From Basidiobolus meristosporus CBS 931.73 (Eukaryota; Basidiobolomycota; Basidiobolomycetes; Basidiobolales; Basidiobolaceae): a DNA stretch of 64,000 nt. Made by a program: the position numbers and the translations under genes. The notes below the pieces were generated by a model, which did not search any database, was not told the DNA's origin, and worked only from the letters and a program-made list of their open reading frames with translations. Positions within the stretch are counted from its first letter, which is position 1, and each line of letters begins with the position of its first letter. This document shows, one piece after another, positions 24,961-36,529 of this stretch. The stretch is taken from contig MCFE01000394.1 in NCBI GenBank assembly GCA_002104905.1, forward strand, positions 18,387 to 82,386, in the 5' to 3' direction.

Positions 24961-25061
24961 TTACTCTAAAGATCTTCTGAGAGGATTCTCATGCTGCTTT
25001 GGAAGTATTTGAGGCATTGATTTGCTGGTCAAAGTCATCTTTAGATTAGATGAAGGCAACA

Positions 25062-25074
25062 AGGGCTCATAACC
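25062..25074 (-). other. Copia-1 primer-binding site for an initiator-Met half-tRNA
   Basis: The plus strand here reads AGGGCTCATAACC, directly next to the 5' LTR. It equals the anticodon stem-loop of eukaryotic initiator tRNA-Met (CAU anticodon inside CUCAUAA), so the minus strand is complementary to it. Drosophila copia primes the same way from an internal tRNA cut. Confidence 0.75.
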
Positions 25075-25441
25075 TGTTGCAATTTAAGGAGTGATTTGGA
25101 TACAAGGAACCTAACAAGAGATAGTGATAGTAGTTGAATTCTTGTTTATTAATAAGGAAGCTCAGTATTTATACCTTTGTAGAAGAAATATAGCTATAAC
25201 ACTAAGTAACAATGGTTTCTCAGTATTCAGGAGCATTCTGTAACAGTTTCAGGGTTTATACATAATGTTAAGTAATGGTGCTAATTTGATCATGACTATA
25301 GGAGAGTAATCAAAGCATCATAGATCTGAAAAAGTGGCAAAGTTAGAGCTGTAAATAAGTCACACAGTGACCAAGACTATCCATAACTGTTAAGTAAACT
25401 TTTAGCCGCTGAATGATGCCAAATAGTCCAATATTTCAACA
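25075..25441 (-). repeat. Copia-1 5' LTR
   Basis: A 367-bp partner of 21,846-22,214, starting TGTTGCAATTTAAGG and ending TTTCAACA on the plus strand. Confidence 0.9.
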
Positions 25442-26020
25442 CTTGTTCAACTCTGCATAAGTTGACAGGCTTTTCTAACTGCTGCTAGAGCACTTCAAAA
25501 TAAAAGTATCACAAGTTCTTTGAGGCTACCATATATCAATTAAAAGCCAGTGATCATGTCCAGAGCTCATGCAAATTGACTACTTCTTGGCAAAGGTTTA
25601 CATATTCCAAGGATATTTTCAATGGTATTTGCACATGTTTGCAGATTGCATTATTGAGATGCTTAAGATTGTGGTCAATATTGTGGTTCTAATTTGGCAC
25701 AGCTTTCTGTCCACATTCTTCAAGTTTGACTTCAATATCAACAACAAAGCTCAAATTGCAATATTATTCTGATTCACCAAGGATACCTTGCAAAGACTGT
25801 CAAAAAGAATTGCTGCTCAGATTTCAAAATGTTGATGCTATAAATCCTCATCACATCAATAAATTGGTACCCTTTGAATGTTCTCCGCCAATTTTTGCAC
25901 TCAATAATGCAAGACCTTGATTCAACTCCTGCATTTGTGTACATTGATTGACTGTTGACTCTTTTACATACTGCTTACTTCCTGACTTGACTCAATATTC
26001 TTCTTAGATGAATATACTGT
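25442..26020. other. AT-rich stretch without recognisable gene
   Basis: Only short frames without motifs. It lies between copia-1 and a U1 repeat copy. Confidence 0.35.
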
Positions 26021-28114
26021 GGATTTATTTCCATTTAGACTTTGTTAGTACCTCTATTGTCAGTTGTGGTGACCTATAGAAGTTCCTATACCCAGCACCA
26101 AAGTCTATCCCAACACCACACTCAACAAATATCTATGTTAAAATCCACCATTCAATAGTAATTTCTGCTGTGACACCATCTTTTCATAACTCTTTTGGGA
26201 GCCTTGCAGCTTTATGTAACTGTTCATTCACTGGCTGCAATACATCCTGGTGTTCAGCCAGCACTGCAGGTCAAGTACCTTGTCTGCCAGTTTTATCAAT
26301 AAATGCTTGCAATATTTAGATGCATTTTCTTGAGCCCTGCTCTTGAAGTAGTGCTCCAGCCTCTTTGTACTTAGGTTGCATATTCCATCACAACAATACA
26401 CAATTAGTATTTGATTGGTTTTCTGTCAACTTGCACATGTTATGCTCTCTGGCATCTGATCTGCTTCTACGCTTGTGCTCAGTTAGTGGCTATTGCCACT
26501 TTTTCACACTCCTTACTTTCTGACTGAACCAATATTGTTACTTTTCATGCTTATAAATTGGTTGATTTGCATGGACACCCCAGTTTTGACTTAACTGTTA
26601 GTTGTGCTGATCTATATGGATCCTTTTACCCAACACCAAAAATATGCACAGCCTCACACTCAGCATGTAGCTTCATTAAAATTATCTGCTGTTGTCTTGT
26701 TGGCATTTCTAATAGGCTCTTATGGGATTTGGTCTATTCTTGGCTAATGGTGTTGATTGGTGCAAACTGCAGCTTTTCCCTAGTGTTTCCTTGTCTCTGG
26801 TTTCATTATACTCTTCCCTTTCCCTTTACCTTTATCACTACCAGGTTGTTCACTGCTGCTATAAGTGCAGCTTATATTGACTATTGTTTTTCTTTGCTAA
26901 ATGCTGCACTAGTGCATTTGCATTGGCCTGCTTGTCCCTTACTTTGACTCTTCCAGCTACCTAATATTTTTGTGTTGCTTGTTTGGAGCTTTTAGTACTG
27001 CTCTGGATTGACTCTTGAGGAAGCTGCTGGATTTAAGCATTGGTACACTTGTTTTACTGCCTCTAAGAGATTCTGCTATTCTTGAGATATATTTTCAGCA
27101 TACCAATGCTGGTCAAAGTCTGTTTGCTTGCTCAATCCAGCTTTACAGTTATGGAGCAATTTATAGGGTTCTGATTAGCCTTGAGATCCTGATGGTCCAT
27201 TATAATGCAGGCCTTAAAATAATAGCATGCTAGACTTTTACAGCTGCCTGAATATTAGCCCACTCTACATCATTGCACTCAATGGGCTCAGGCATATTGT
27301 ATGTCTTTATATATCAGGCTGTGGAGGATAGACCTTAGTCTCTCCCTCCCATGCTGTAAGATGCTTTTCTGTGGGCTTTATCCTTGGGTACTGTGGTTGC
27401 GCTTTAAAGACTCTGTGGTGTTTCTCTGCAGCTACATATGAAAGTAACTCCATTCTGACCAATGACATTGAGTTATTAGAGCTTCTTCTTAACAGCATAG
27501 ATACTGCATTCTCTACCTGGCATAGTGAATGCATCACATGTATTGTTGCCTCATCCTGTCTCTGAACTACCTGCTGATTTCCCTGGGCCTTTGCATCTAT
27601 CATATTAGCCACTGCACCTAAACCCCAGACTATTGCTTTGATATGAGCAGGCAGCATACTTACAAATGCATGTGGTAGCAATGTTATGATGGGAATATCA
27701 TGGTTGTCTGGCAAGGGCTCTGCATTTGCTACATGCAACCACTTGACTTTTAAGGTCAGCTTGCAGCTATGCAGAGATTCTCTACACCTGGCCTAACAGA
27801 GAGCCTAAAATCTTTACATAATTGCCTTTAGTAAGCACACTGTTCAAATAGTCCTTATTGAATGTATCTGCACCTTGTGTACTAAGTGCCAAAGCAAGTT
27901 GTTGTGCAAACTTTCTCTGCTCTAGTTTGAATTGGGGCTTGGGGGGAAAGCAGGCAGCATTGCTTCATTTTTTGATGACATTCATATGGAAGTGAGTGTG
28001 ACCAAAGGATAAATAGAGCAACATGTACATGTGGATATGATGCCAGAGCTGTATTTATGATATGGTGAGACAATACCAGTAGCAGAAATACCAACAATAC
28101 CTTATAAAACAAAG
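26020..28114 (-). repeat. Copy of unidentified repeat U1, most complete N-terminal half
   Basis: The minus frame at 27,307-27,738 (143 aa) is the longest U1 block: PIITLLPHAFVSML, KAIVWGLGAVANMIDAKAQ, NQQVVQRQDEATIHVMHSL, then the KAQPQYPRIKPTEKHL block. Further on are relics of the middle block (27,241-27,300) and of the C-terminal block (26,150-26,390). The stretch at 26,560-26,670 repeats 26,030-26,140, so the end of U1 is partly duplicated. The copy is broken at its 5' side where the gypsy-1 LTR begins. Confidence 0.5.
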
Positions 28115-28284
28115 GAGTCATCAGCCACAACCTATATTAGGAAGTACAATCAGTGAGCAATTGATCTGACAAAATGTATATAAGGAGCTGCTGGAACCTC
28201 AATAAAATTAGTTCACGTTTTAGTGAATACAATACTGGCTAAACTCCCTATTCCTCTATAACTCTTTTACCAGGACTTGTAACA
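28115..28284 (+). repeat. Gypsy-1 5' LTR, inner half
   Basis: It ends CTTGTAACA. A TTGGTAGCAAC primer-binding site follows at 28,285, complementary to a tRNA 3' end of the ...GCTACCA type and compatible with initiator Met tRNA. The sequence TATATAAGGAGC lies within and probably marks the promoter. Confidence 0.75.
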
Positions 28285-28339
28285 TTGGTAGCAACAATAA
28301 CCAGAAACCTCCCTCTTTGAGAAAGAAGCAGCCTCCCTC

Positions 28340-29270
28340 AAAATGCAGAAAATCTGGAATGGAAAAATGCAACACAGCAAATCTTAGTCCAACAGCTACA
28401 GTTACTGCTGATTCTTTGTTGGTGGCAACAAGGAATGACTATTATGGCCCAGAACCAGCAAAGCCTTGTCAAGAGCAACTTCTGTGTCAAAATCAGCCAG
28501 CACCATAGAAAGGTCAATCAAAACCTGGGAACTTGGCACTTTCAAATTGAAGAAGCATTTAAGGCTATATCGGTTGCCTCAGAAAGCACATTAGATGATG
28601 CAGCCTCTTACCTGGTAGATGCAGCTTTGCTATCGTACCACAACAGGATCAGGTCAGCCACTTTGATGGGATGCTCTACTAACTCTACCTGGGATGAGTT
28701 TGTGTAGAAATTCAAGATCCTTTGAACTTCCCCCACCAGCAGACAGTGCTAAGAGGGAAGCTGAAGACATGCAGATGGAAAGGATTTGTTGAAGAATGCA
28801 CATAAGAGTATAGATGTCTACTTCAGCAAATTGAAACCATGGGCCCCTTGGATCAAGTGGAAAACTTTATTGATGGGTTGAAAGAAAGAACTTGCAAGGA
28901 AGTGAATTACTGAAGACTTTACACTATTGAAGAAGCCATCAAGATTACCATTGACTATGACTCAGCTATGTATGAAGTTGGAAAGCCTAGAATGACTAAT
29001 CAGAGGGGCTACAATTGCTATGAAAGAAGTCAGTCAGAGGCAGTGCCAATGAAAATAGACTCTATGCAAAAGAATCCCCCCTCAAAAGAATGCTTGAAGA
29101 AAGGACTTTGTTTTAATTGCCACTGGTAAAGGTATATCTCAAGGTTCTGCCCTCAGAAAAGTAGTGGACACAACTTAACAAGAACCTTCAGCCACAATGT
29201 AGGCCTTGAGCATAGTAACATGGAGGACAAACTTGAAGAAGACCTGGAACTCACTTTCATATAATAAAAT
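28340..29270 (+). pseudogene. Gypsy-1 Gag, broken
   Basis: The frame at 28,435-28,707 holds WHFQIEEAFKAI, AASYLVDAALLSYHN and ATLMGCSTNSTWDEF, paralleling 36,530-36,802 of gypsy-2 (AASYLVGAALQWYDS, ATMMGCSTICTWDEF). Stops and frameshifts follow. The zinc-knuckle region near 29,110-29,155 has a stop in place of the Gln codon of the other copy. Confidence 0.75.
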
Positions 29271-29825
29271 AATACTTATCCCAAATGACTCCAAGTTCAG
29301 CAAAGCTTTTATACTTAAATGGAGTTATCATTGTAGCATCCACCATGATTATGATTGACTATGAGCATCACATGAGTACATATCAGAGCAATTTGCCTTG
29401 AAAACTGGAATTGACTAAGAGCCCACAAAAGCAACTTCAGTCTTAACAGCCAATGGGAACTCTCACATAATCAACTCTATTGCTCAGCCAGTAATAGTTA
29501 AGATTGAAGACTATGAAGAAGACCTACAGGCTTATATATCTGGGAACTGCAAGTTTGACCTTGTACCTGGGAAAGCAATGCTATTCCATTTAATCCATCA
29601 ACAAACTGAAGAACCCATGCCACCCAGATACAAAAAGACAACAATACTCATTGGCTCTAACCTGCCAGTCTGGATTTCAACTTGGCCAGTTCCAGTGTGT
29701 GTGAAACAATTAAAACTAGCAAGACCTAGTCCTGTAAAGTAATTGGAAAACTTACCCAGGCGTTTCTCATGGCTGTGTTAGAGGAGGAATCTTTTACTCC
29801 AGCATCTTGATAGGTCCAGACTGTC

Positions 29826-30592
29826 TTGAAGGAATATTCAGACATCTTTCCCAATGAACTTGAAAGCCTACAACCAGTCAGAGATAGGGACTATGCTATT
29901 GATACAGGAGATAGCCCTTCAGTGAGCAAGACATCATACCGAATGAGTCCATTGGAATTGAACAAGATGAAGAGACATATAGTTCAGTTGTTGGAGCAAG
30001 GATATATCAGACCTAGCAAGTCACCTTAGGGAGCACTATTGCTTTTTGTGAAAAAGAAGGATGGAACACCTAGGATGTGCATTGACTACTGAGAGCTCTG
30101 TTTCAATTACTGTCAGGAAAAAGTACCCTATACCCTGGAATGATGAGCTATTGGACCAACTTAATGGAGCCATCAAGATATAACCAGATTGGGGTGAAAC
30201 TAGAAGATATCCCTAAGACAGCATTCAGTACCAGATATGGATGTTACATGTAATTGGTCAGGAGCTTTAACCCCACCAATGCCCCTGCAATATTCATGAC
30301 CTTGAGGCAAGCAGTCTTTCAGGAGCTCTTAAAGTTGATGGTAGTCTACCTAGATGATTTATTGATCTATAGCAAGACAGAAGGGCACTTGGTGCACATT
30401 AAAGTGATCTTGAGGAAGCTAAGAGAGAACAAGCTGTATGGCAAGCTAGTAAAGTGCAAATTCTTGAAGGAGCATGTTGAATACCTGGAAAACATAGTGA
30501 CTAGCACAAGAGTGACTTTAAGGCCAAGAAGGTTGAGGTCATCAAGAGTCCAAAGCAGCCCCATAGCATTTCAGAACTCTGATCATTCCTAG
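29826..30592 (+). pseudogene. Gypsy-1 reverse transcriptase, broken
   Basis: The first frame (29,826-30,029) has PVRDRDYAIDTGDSP and QLLEQGYIRPSKSP. The second (30,254-30,592) has NPTNAPAIFMTL and VVYLDDLLIYSK, the YXDD catalytic motif of gypsy polymerase. The frames are separated by stops and a deletion of the VTMKNKYPIPW part that remains in gypsy-2. Confidence 0.85.
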
Positions 30593-30714
30593 GAATGATT
30601 TCATATAATTAGACATTTGTCAAGTCCTTTGCAAGTATTACAGCCCCTTTAACTGATGTTCTCAAGAAAGACAACACCATGAAGTAGGACATAGCCTGTG
30701 AGACTGCCTTTCAG

Positions 30715-31160
30715 ATGCTCAAGAATGAACTTGCTAACCTGCCAAGCTTCAGAACTACAGGCTTCAGAAAAGGGCTTAATCTGTTTACAGATGCTTCAGA
30801 CTATGCAATTGGTAGAGTACTGAGTAAAGAACATGAGGGAAAGGACTACCCAGTTGCTTCTGAGTCCAAGAAGCTGAATTCAGTAGAACAAAGCTATCAG
30901 TGCATGAGAAGGAGATACTTGCTTTCAATATACTGCTTGAAGATCTGGAGATGCTGCATTGAAGGAGTTAAGTGCAATGTAAAGACTGATCATACCAAAC
31001 TTAGGTATATATAAGCTTGGAAGGTACTATCCAAAAGAATGACAAGATGGACAGAATATACTCAGCAATTTGATATGGATATTTTCTACTGCACTGGTAA
31101 AAACAACATGGTTGCTGATGTCTTACCAATACAAGAACAAGTTGACAACTCAACTGGGTG
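30715..31160 (+). pseudogene. Gypsy-1 RNase H, broken
   Basis: NLFTDASDYAIGRVLS carries the first RNase H Asp. KLNSVEQSYQ and VKTDHTKLRYI follow, then after a stop RMTRWTEYTQQFDMDIFY and GKNNMVADVL. This is the normal order of the gypsy RNase H and its downstream connection. Confidence 0.8.
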
Positions 31161-31565
31161 CATGAATCAGATTGGCCTAGAGTATTAACAAAGTAATTGG
31201 AGAGCCAAGCTGTTGTATCCAAGAGAAAAGTTCAAAATGACCCTTGAGTAGTTTAACTGAGCCTTAGTGACAACTATGTGCAGAATCTTAGAATTGTTAG
31301 AGAGTGGTGAAAATATTAGCAGAGGGGTTCTAGTCTAGAATTGGTCTTGTATATAGCTGCATTTGGCTATAAGGCAGCAGGGTTTGTTTGCTGTGCAGGC
31401 TAGGCTTAGTGTTCTTGGGAGTGCCAGATATGCTAGGCTTGGGTAGAAACTAGAATAGAGTTGTGAGTTCTCCATCTTACTGAGACATAACCCTAATTTT
31501 GTTGAGACACACACTAAACCAAAAGACTCAGTAAGCTTTATTTATACTTTTTGATCAAGTTGAAT

Positions 31566-31814
31566 AGACTTGTTCCGTTTGATAGTGGCACATTGAGCCA
31601 TGAGTGCCAAATGATGCCATAGTGTGCCAGAGAGGCCAAGTGAGCCTCTAACTGGCCACAGAGTGTGAAACATAGCTCTGCATCTTCATGCAAAGCAGCC
31701 CCTGTGTTTCACCCATTGTGTTGAAGAAAATCCATTTTTTGACCTTTTTTTTGGATCAATGTTGTGCAGGATGTGTTAGAGCACAAGCAGATTGAAGATA
31801 TGCATCTAGTACTC
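31566..31814. mobile_element. Foldback element, copy C1, left part
   Basis: It starts AGACTTGTTCCGTTTG after AAT (31,563-31,565). The arm is cut at its CTCAAT site by insertion of copy C2 and resumes at 32,552-32,716 with AATACCCATGGC. The far half of C1 is lost where gypsy-2 LTR sequence starts (about 32,716). Confidence 0.85.
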
Positions 31815-31817
31815 AAT

Positions 31818-32551
31818 AGACTTGTTCCGTTGGATAGTGCCACATTGAGCCATGAGTGCCAAGTGATGCCATAGTGTGCCAGAGATGCCAATTGAGCCTC
31901 TACCTGGCCACAGAGTGTGAAACATAGCTCTGCATCTTCATGCAAAGCAGCCCCTGTGTTTTACCCAGTGTGTTGGAGAAAATCCATTTTTTGACCTTTT
32001 TTCTTGGATCAATGTTGTGCAGGATGTGTTAGAGCACAAGCAGATGGAAGATATGCATCTGGTACTCAATACCCATGGCACTCTGAATCTAGCTCCTGTA
32101 GCTTGTATCATGTCACAAAAATGAATGGCACTATCTTGGTCCACTGGTACTATCTGGCACTATAAGTGCTTTGTATAGATCTTACTTTAGGTCTAATATT
32201 TAAATATAGTGCTAGATAGTACCAGTGGACCAAGATAGTGCCGTTTGTTTTTGTGACATGATACAAGCTACAGGAGCTAGACTCAGAGTGCCATGGGTAT
32301 TGAGTACTAGATGCATATCTTCAGTTCTCCTGTGCTCTTACACATCCTGAGCTACATTGATCCACAAAAAAAGGTCAAAAAATGGATTTTCTCCTGCGCA
32401 ATGGGTGAAACACAGGGGCTACTTTACATGAAGATGCAGAGCTATGTTTCACACTTGGTGGCCAAGTATAGGCTCACTTGACCTCTCTGGCACACTATGG
32501 CATCATTTGGCACACATGGCTCAATGTGGCACTATCCAACGGAACAAGTCT
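31818..32551. mobile_element. Foldback element, copy C2, nested inside C1
   Basis: A 734-bp full element with flanking AAT at 31,815-31,817 and 32,552-32,554. Uninterrupted arms elsewhere read CTCAATACCC at this spot, so the empty site is known and the 3-bp duplication is proven by comparison within the window. Confidence 0.92.
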
Positions 32552-32716
32552 AATACCCATGGCACTCTGAATCTAGCTCCTGTAGCTTGTATCATGTCAC
32601 AAAAATGAATGGCACTATCTTGGTCCACTGGTACTATCTTGTACTATATTTAAATATTAGACCTAAAGTAAGATATATACAAAGCACTTATAGTGCCAGA
32701 TAGTACCAGTGGACCA

Positions 32717-32904
32717 ATCATCATAACCCAATAAGGTCCTACTTGATATACATATTTCTGTCTGACAGGTATCTGCTGATTCATTTGCTCACTAATGGTA
32801 CTGGTTTGACTGATAACACTGGTATAATGATAGGCTAAGCATATAACTAGTTGATTTGACTAAAAACTGATCTAACTTAAACATTCAAGTGGTAGATCAT
32901 TACA
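32717..32904 (-). repeat. Gypsy-2 3' LTR, truncated
   Basis: It matches 37,074-37,260. The outer half is missing and the sequence passes directly into foldback C1. The inner end (TACA at 32,901-32,904) abuts the polypurine tract. Confidence 0.85.
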
Positions 32905-32998
32905 GCCTCCCCTACTAAGGTTGAGAGGGTTCTGCTTAATCCCATTTCCTGTGACACCAATATCCAGATAGTTCATTATTGTTGGCAAGTCTTGTAAG

Positions 32999-33680
32999 CT
33001 AGAGTCTGTCACTATGAGCTAAATCTTGCCAGATGTTCCCTTGTTTATCATCTAGATGGTAAGTTGCAAATGGACATTGTCTCATGATCTTAAGGGGTCC
33101 TGTCCATTGTGGCTCCAGCTTCTTCCAAGAGTTATTTCTCAGCAATACAAAGCTCTCAAGTGCCAATGCTTCTGGTGATATAGTTTCATTAAATCTCTGC
33201 TTCATCTTTTTAGCACTTTGTGATGCTTTGGCCTGTGTCTGTTGTTGTCTATGTTCCAGTTGCTGGTGTCCACTTGGCTGGCAGAACCCATTTTCTAAGG
33301 CATATGTAAGCTTTGGTTGTGTAACATCTCATGGAGTTCTTAGCTCACATCCATACACTAAGTAAAATGACAGTTGCTGGGTGGTGTTGTGTACTCTAAC
33401 TCTGCATGCAAAAGTGCTTGGTCTATTTACTTATCCCATATACTAACAACTACATTAGTACACTTGGTGAATATTTTTCCAAATATGTCATTAAACCACT
33501 CAGTGACTCCATTCATTCTAGGATGACATGCCATGATTTTCAGGTGTTTGATCTAAAACATTTTCAGTTACTCTTCCAATATCTTTACCATAGTGTTTAC
33601 TCCTCAATTGGATAGAATCTCTAAAGGCCATCCAAACTTCATTAGGATCTCATGGCAGATGAGACTTTCAACTGCTTGTT
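32999..33680 (-). pseudogene. Gypsy-2 integrase core and C-terminal part, broken
   Basis: Near 33,530-33,470 the minus strand reads HPRMNGVTEWFN, a form of the conserved HP..DG.TE..N block of gypsy integrase. The frame at 32,999-33,205 has FVLLRNNSWKKLEPQWTGP and TYHLDD, the usual C-terminal part. I see no chromodomain. Confidence 0.8.
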
Positions 33681-33686
33681 CACTAG

Positions 33687-34034
33687 CTACAGGTACTGCT
33701 TTTCAAACTGTCTTACAGGCTCCAAGTGAAAGAGTTTGGAAATTCTCTGTGGTTGGCCTTGGTTAATTTGGCAAATTGGACATGTTTTCACTAGCTTCTC
33801 AATGTCTTGTTTCATTCTGAGCCACCATGCTCTGGCTTTCACAAGGCTACAGGTTCCTTCAAGTCCAGGATGTCTATATCCATTGAGTAGCCTATGTACT
33901 AAATCCAGGAAACCAATATAAGGGCAATAGACAATAGGCAATAGGGCTTCCATCAGCAATTTGGTAGAGTGCTCATCCTGTACCACAAATATGCTAGCTT
34001 CATCCCAGATTATCTTCTTGATCTCTTCATCCAC
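33687..34034 (-). pseudogene. Gypsy-2 integrase zinc-binding domain
   Basis: It has an HHCC-type arrangement: HRLLNGYRHPGLEGT, then WWLRMKQDIEKLVKTCPICQ. This is the integrase_H2C2 N-terminal domain, which binds zinc and helps multimerise integrase. Confidence 0.85.
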
Positions 34035-34399
34035 CTTATTAGGAATATCTTAGGCTTCAAGTACTTTGGTAATAAGCTAGGCCAATCTGATATATGCACC
34101 AAGTTAAGTTGTGCAACTTGTTCTAATCTTTATAAGGTATCAGCAACCATGTTGCTTTTGCTAGAGCAGTAAGCAATCTCCAAGTCAAATTGCTGAATGT
34201 ATTCACTCCTTCAACTCATTCTTCTGGAGAGTACCTTCTGAGCAAATGCACACTTGAGTGAGGTATGATCAGTCCTCAGAGTGCACTTGACTCCTTTAAT
34301 GTGGCATCCACAGGTCTTCAAGCAGTGTATTATGGCAAGGATCTCCTTTTCATGCACTGGATAGTACTGCTCTGCTGAGTTCAGCCTCTTGGACCTAAA

Positions 34400-35263
34400 A
34401 GCAACTGGATAGTCTGTTCCCTCTTGTTCTTAGCTGAGTATTCCACCAATTGCATAGTTTGAAGCATCTTTGCATAAAGTAAACTCTTTTCTGAAGCCTG
34501 GAGTTCTGAAGCTTGGCAACTTAGCAAGTTCATTCTTGAGCATCTGAAAGGCAGTCTCACAGGCTATGTCCTACTTCATAGTGTTGTCTTTCTTGAGAAT
34601 ATTAGTTAAAGGGGCTGCAATACTTCCAAAGAACTTGACAAATGTCCAATAAGAGGAAACCATTCCAAGAAATGAACAGAGTTTTGATATGCTATGGGGC
34701 TGCTTCAGATTCTTGATGGATTCAACCTTCTTGAGGTCTAAAGTCACTCCTATGCTAGCCACTAGGTGTCCCAGGTATTCAACATGTTCCTTCAGGAATT
34801 TACACTTTGCTAGCTTGCCCTAAAGCTTGCTCTCTCTTTGCTTTCTCAAGACCTTTTCAATATGTACCAAGTGTTCTTCTTCTGTCTTGCTGAATATCAA
34901 TATGTCATCTAGGTAGAGTACAACAAACATGTCTAAGTATTCTTGGAAGACTCTTTGCATCAAGGTCATGAATGTTGCAGGGGCATTGGTGAGGCCAAAA
35001 CCTATGATTAGGTACTTGTAATGTCCATATCTGGTCCTGAATGTTGTCTTAGGGATGTCTTTGGGTTTCACCCTAATGTGATTGTATCCTGACATAAGGT
35101 CAATATTGCTTAATAAGGTAGCTCCATTGAGTTGGTCCAAAAGCTCATCAATCCAAGGTATAGGGTACTTATTCTTCATGGTAACTGAGTTAAGAGCTCT
35201 GTAGTCAGTGTACGTCCTAAGTGTTGCATCCTTCTTTTTACAAAAAGTACTGGTGCTCCCCAA
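34400..35263 (-). pseudogene. Gypsy-2 reverse transcriptase and RNase H
   Basis: The frame at 34,820-35,263 contains TDYRALNSVTMKNKYPIPW, NIDLMSGYNHIRV, FGLTNAPATFMTLM and VVLYLDDILIFSK, so fingers and palm with the catalytic YLDD are intact. The next frame (34,571-34,762) has LKQPHSISKLCSFLGMVSSY. RNase H follows in broken frames to about 34,400. Confidence 0.9.
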
Positions 35264-35781
35264 GGTGACTTGCTGGGTTTAGTATATCCTTGCTCCAATT
35301 GCTGATCTATTTGTCTTTTCATCTCTTCCAATTCCAACAGACTTATTCTGTAAGGTGTCCAACTCACTGGAGGGCTATCTCCTGCATGAAGGGCATGATC
35401 CTTGTCTCTGACCGGTGGTAGGCTTGCAAGTTCTTCTGGAAATACATCTGCATATTCCTTCAAAAGAGTCTGCACCTTCTGGGGTACTGAAGTAGCAAAA
35501 TCCTCCTGTAATACTGCCATGAGAAACATATGGGTACCTTTTCTAAGAGCTCTACATAAATGTGTCCTGCTAAGTTCACTTGTTTCACACATGCTGGAAT
35601 TGACAAAGTTAAAATCCAGTCTGGCAGGTAATAGCTCATAGGTCTTGTTGTCCTGGATCTGAGTAGCATGGGTTCTCTGGTTGATTGACCAATTACAACA
35701 AAATAGCCAGGTTTTCATGTACAAGGTCAAACTTGCAGTTCCTAAATATATAGGCCTGTAGGTCTTCTTCATAGTCATCAA
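35176..35781 (-). pseudogene. Gypsy-2 segment between protease and reverse transcriptase
   Basis: The 201-aa frame includes LLKEYADVFPEELASLPPVRD, the standard gypsy linker to polymerase, and QLEQGYTKPSKSPWGAPVLFV, the first reverse-transcriptase block. The overlap with the next frame marks a frameshift near 35,230. Confidence 0.85.
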
Positions 35782-36325
35782 TGTTAACTGCTACTGGCTG
35801 AGTAATAGAGTTGATTATGTGAGAGTTCCCACCACCTGTTGAGATTGAAGTTGATTTGGTGGGTTCCAAGTTGATTGCAGCTTTCAAAGCAAATTGCTCT
35901 GACATGTACTCATGTAATGCTCCTGAGTGAATTATGATCTTGGCAGGTACTCCATTGATTACTCCATTGAAGTATAATAGCTTTCCTGAGTTTGAGGTCA
36001 TCTGGGATAGGTATGCTTCTGTCATATTGAAGATGAGTTCTGAGTCTTTGTCAAGTTCATCCTTCATGTTACTATGCTTAAGGGCTTCAATATAGTTGAA
36101 GATTCTTAATGGCTGGTATCCATTTCTTCTCTGAGGGCAGTACTTTACAATATGTCCCTGCTGGTGGCAGTTAAAGCAAAGTCCTCTTTTCTTACATTCT
36201 TCTGAGGTAGGATTTTTCTGCATAGCATCTATTTCCATTGTCACTGCTTCTGATTGTCTTCTTATATAGTGATTGTAGCTTCTCTGATTAGTCACTGTAG
36301 GCTTTCCAACTTCAAACATAGCCAA
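35693..36325 (-). pseudogene. Gypsy-2 Gag zinc knuckle and protease-like domain
   Basis: A 210-aa frame. CFNCHQQGHIVKYC is a CX2CX4HX4C knuckle. It is followed by LYFNGVINGVPAKIIIHSGALHEYMSEQF, a retropepsin-like fold in which the usual D[ST]G catalytic triplet reads HSG. An inactivating change at the catalytic Asp is the simplest reading. Confidence 0.8.
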
Positions 36326-36529
36326 GTCATAGTCAATGGCAATCTTGATAGCTTCTTTGATGGTCTGAAATCTTCAATAATTCACTTCCTTGCAAGTTCT
36401 TTCTTTCAACCCATCAATAGAGTATTCCACATGATGCAGGGGCTCCATTCTTTCAGTTTGTCTAAGTAGACATCTATATTCATAGATGTACACCTGAACC
36501 ATTCCTTTACTCCTGAGTGCCTATAACTT

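Larger units (their letters stand above)
21846..25441 (-). mobile_element. Copia-1: Ty1/copia LTR retrotransposon, internally deleted
   Basis: A 3.6-kb element on the minus strand bounded by LTRs of 369 and 367 bp that begin TGTTG and end CAACA. Order on the minus strand is 5' LTR (25,441-25,075), primer-binding site, gag, gag-pre-integrase, reverse transcriptase, RNase H, polypurine tract, 3' LTR. The integrase core and the reverse-transcriptase YVDD segment are missing and the frame is broken in several places, so the element could not move by itself. Flanking pentamers are CTTAC and CTTGT, a possible degraded target duplication. Confidence 0.9.
28115..31200 (+). mobile_element. Gypsy-1: Ty3/gypsy retrotransposon, forward copy, truncated
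   Basis: It opens with the inner part of a 5' LTR (28,115-28,284) matching the reverse complement of 36,896-37,080. Next are a primer-binding site, gag, protease-like, reverse transcriptase and RNase H relics. The LTR lacks its outer half, and integrase and the 3' LTR are not found after about 31,200. It belongs to the same family as the reverse copy at 32,717-37,260. Confidence 0.85.
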
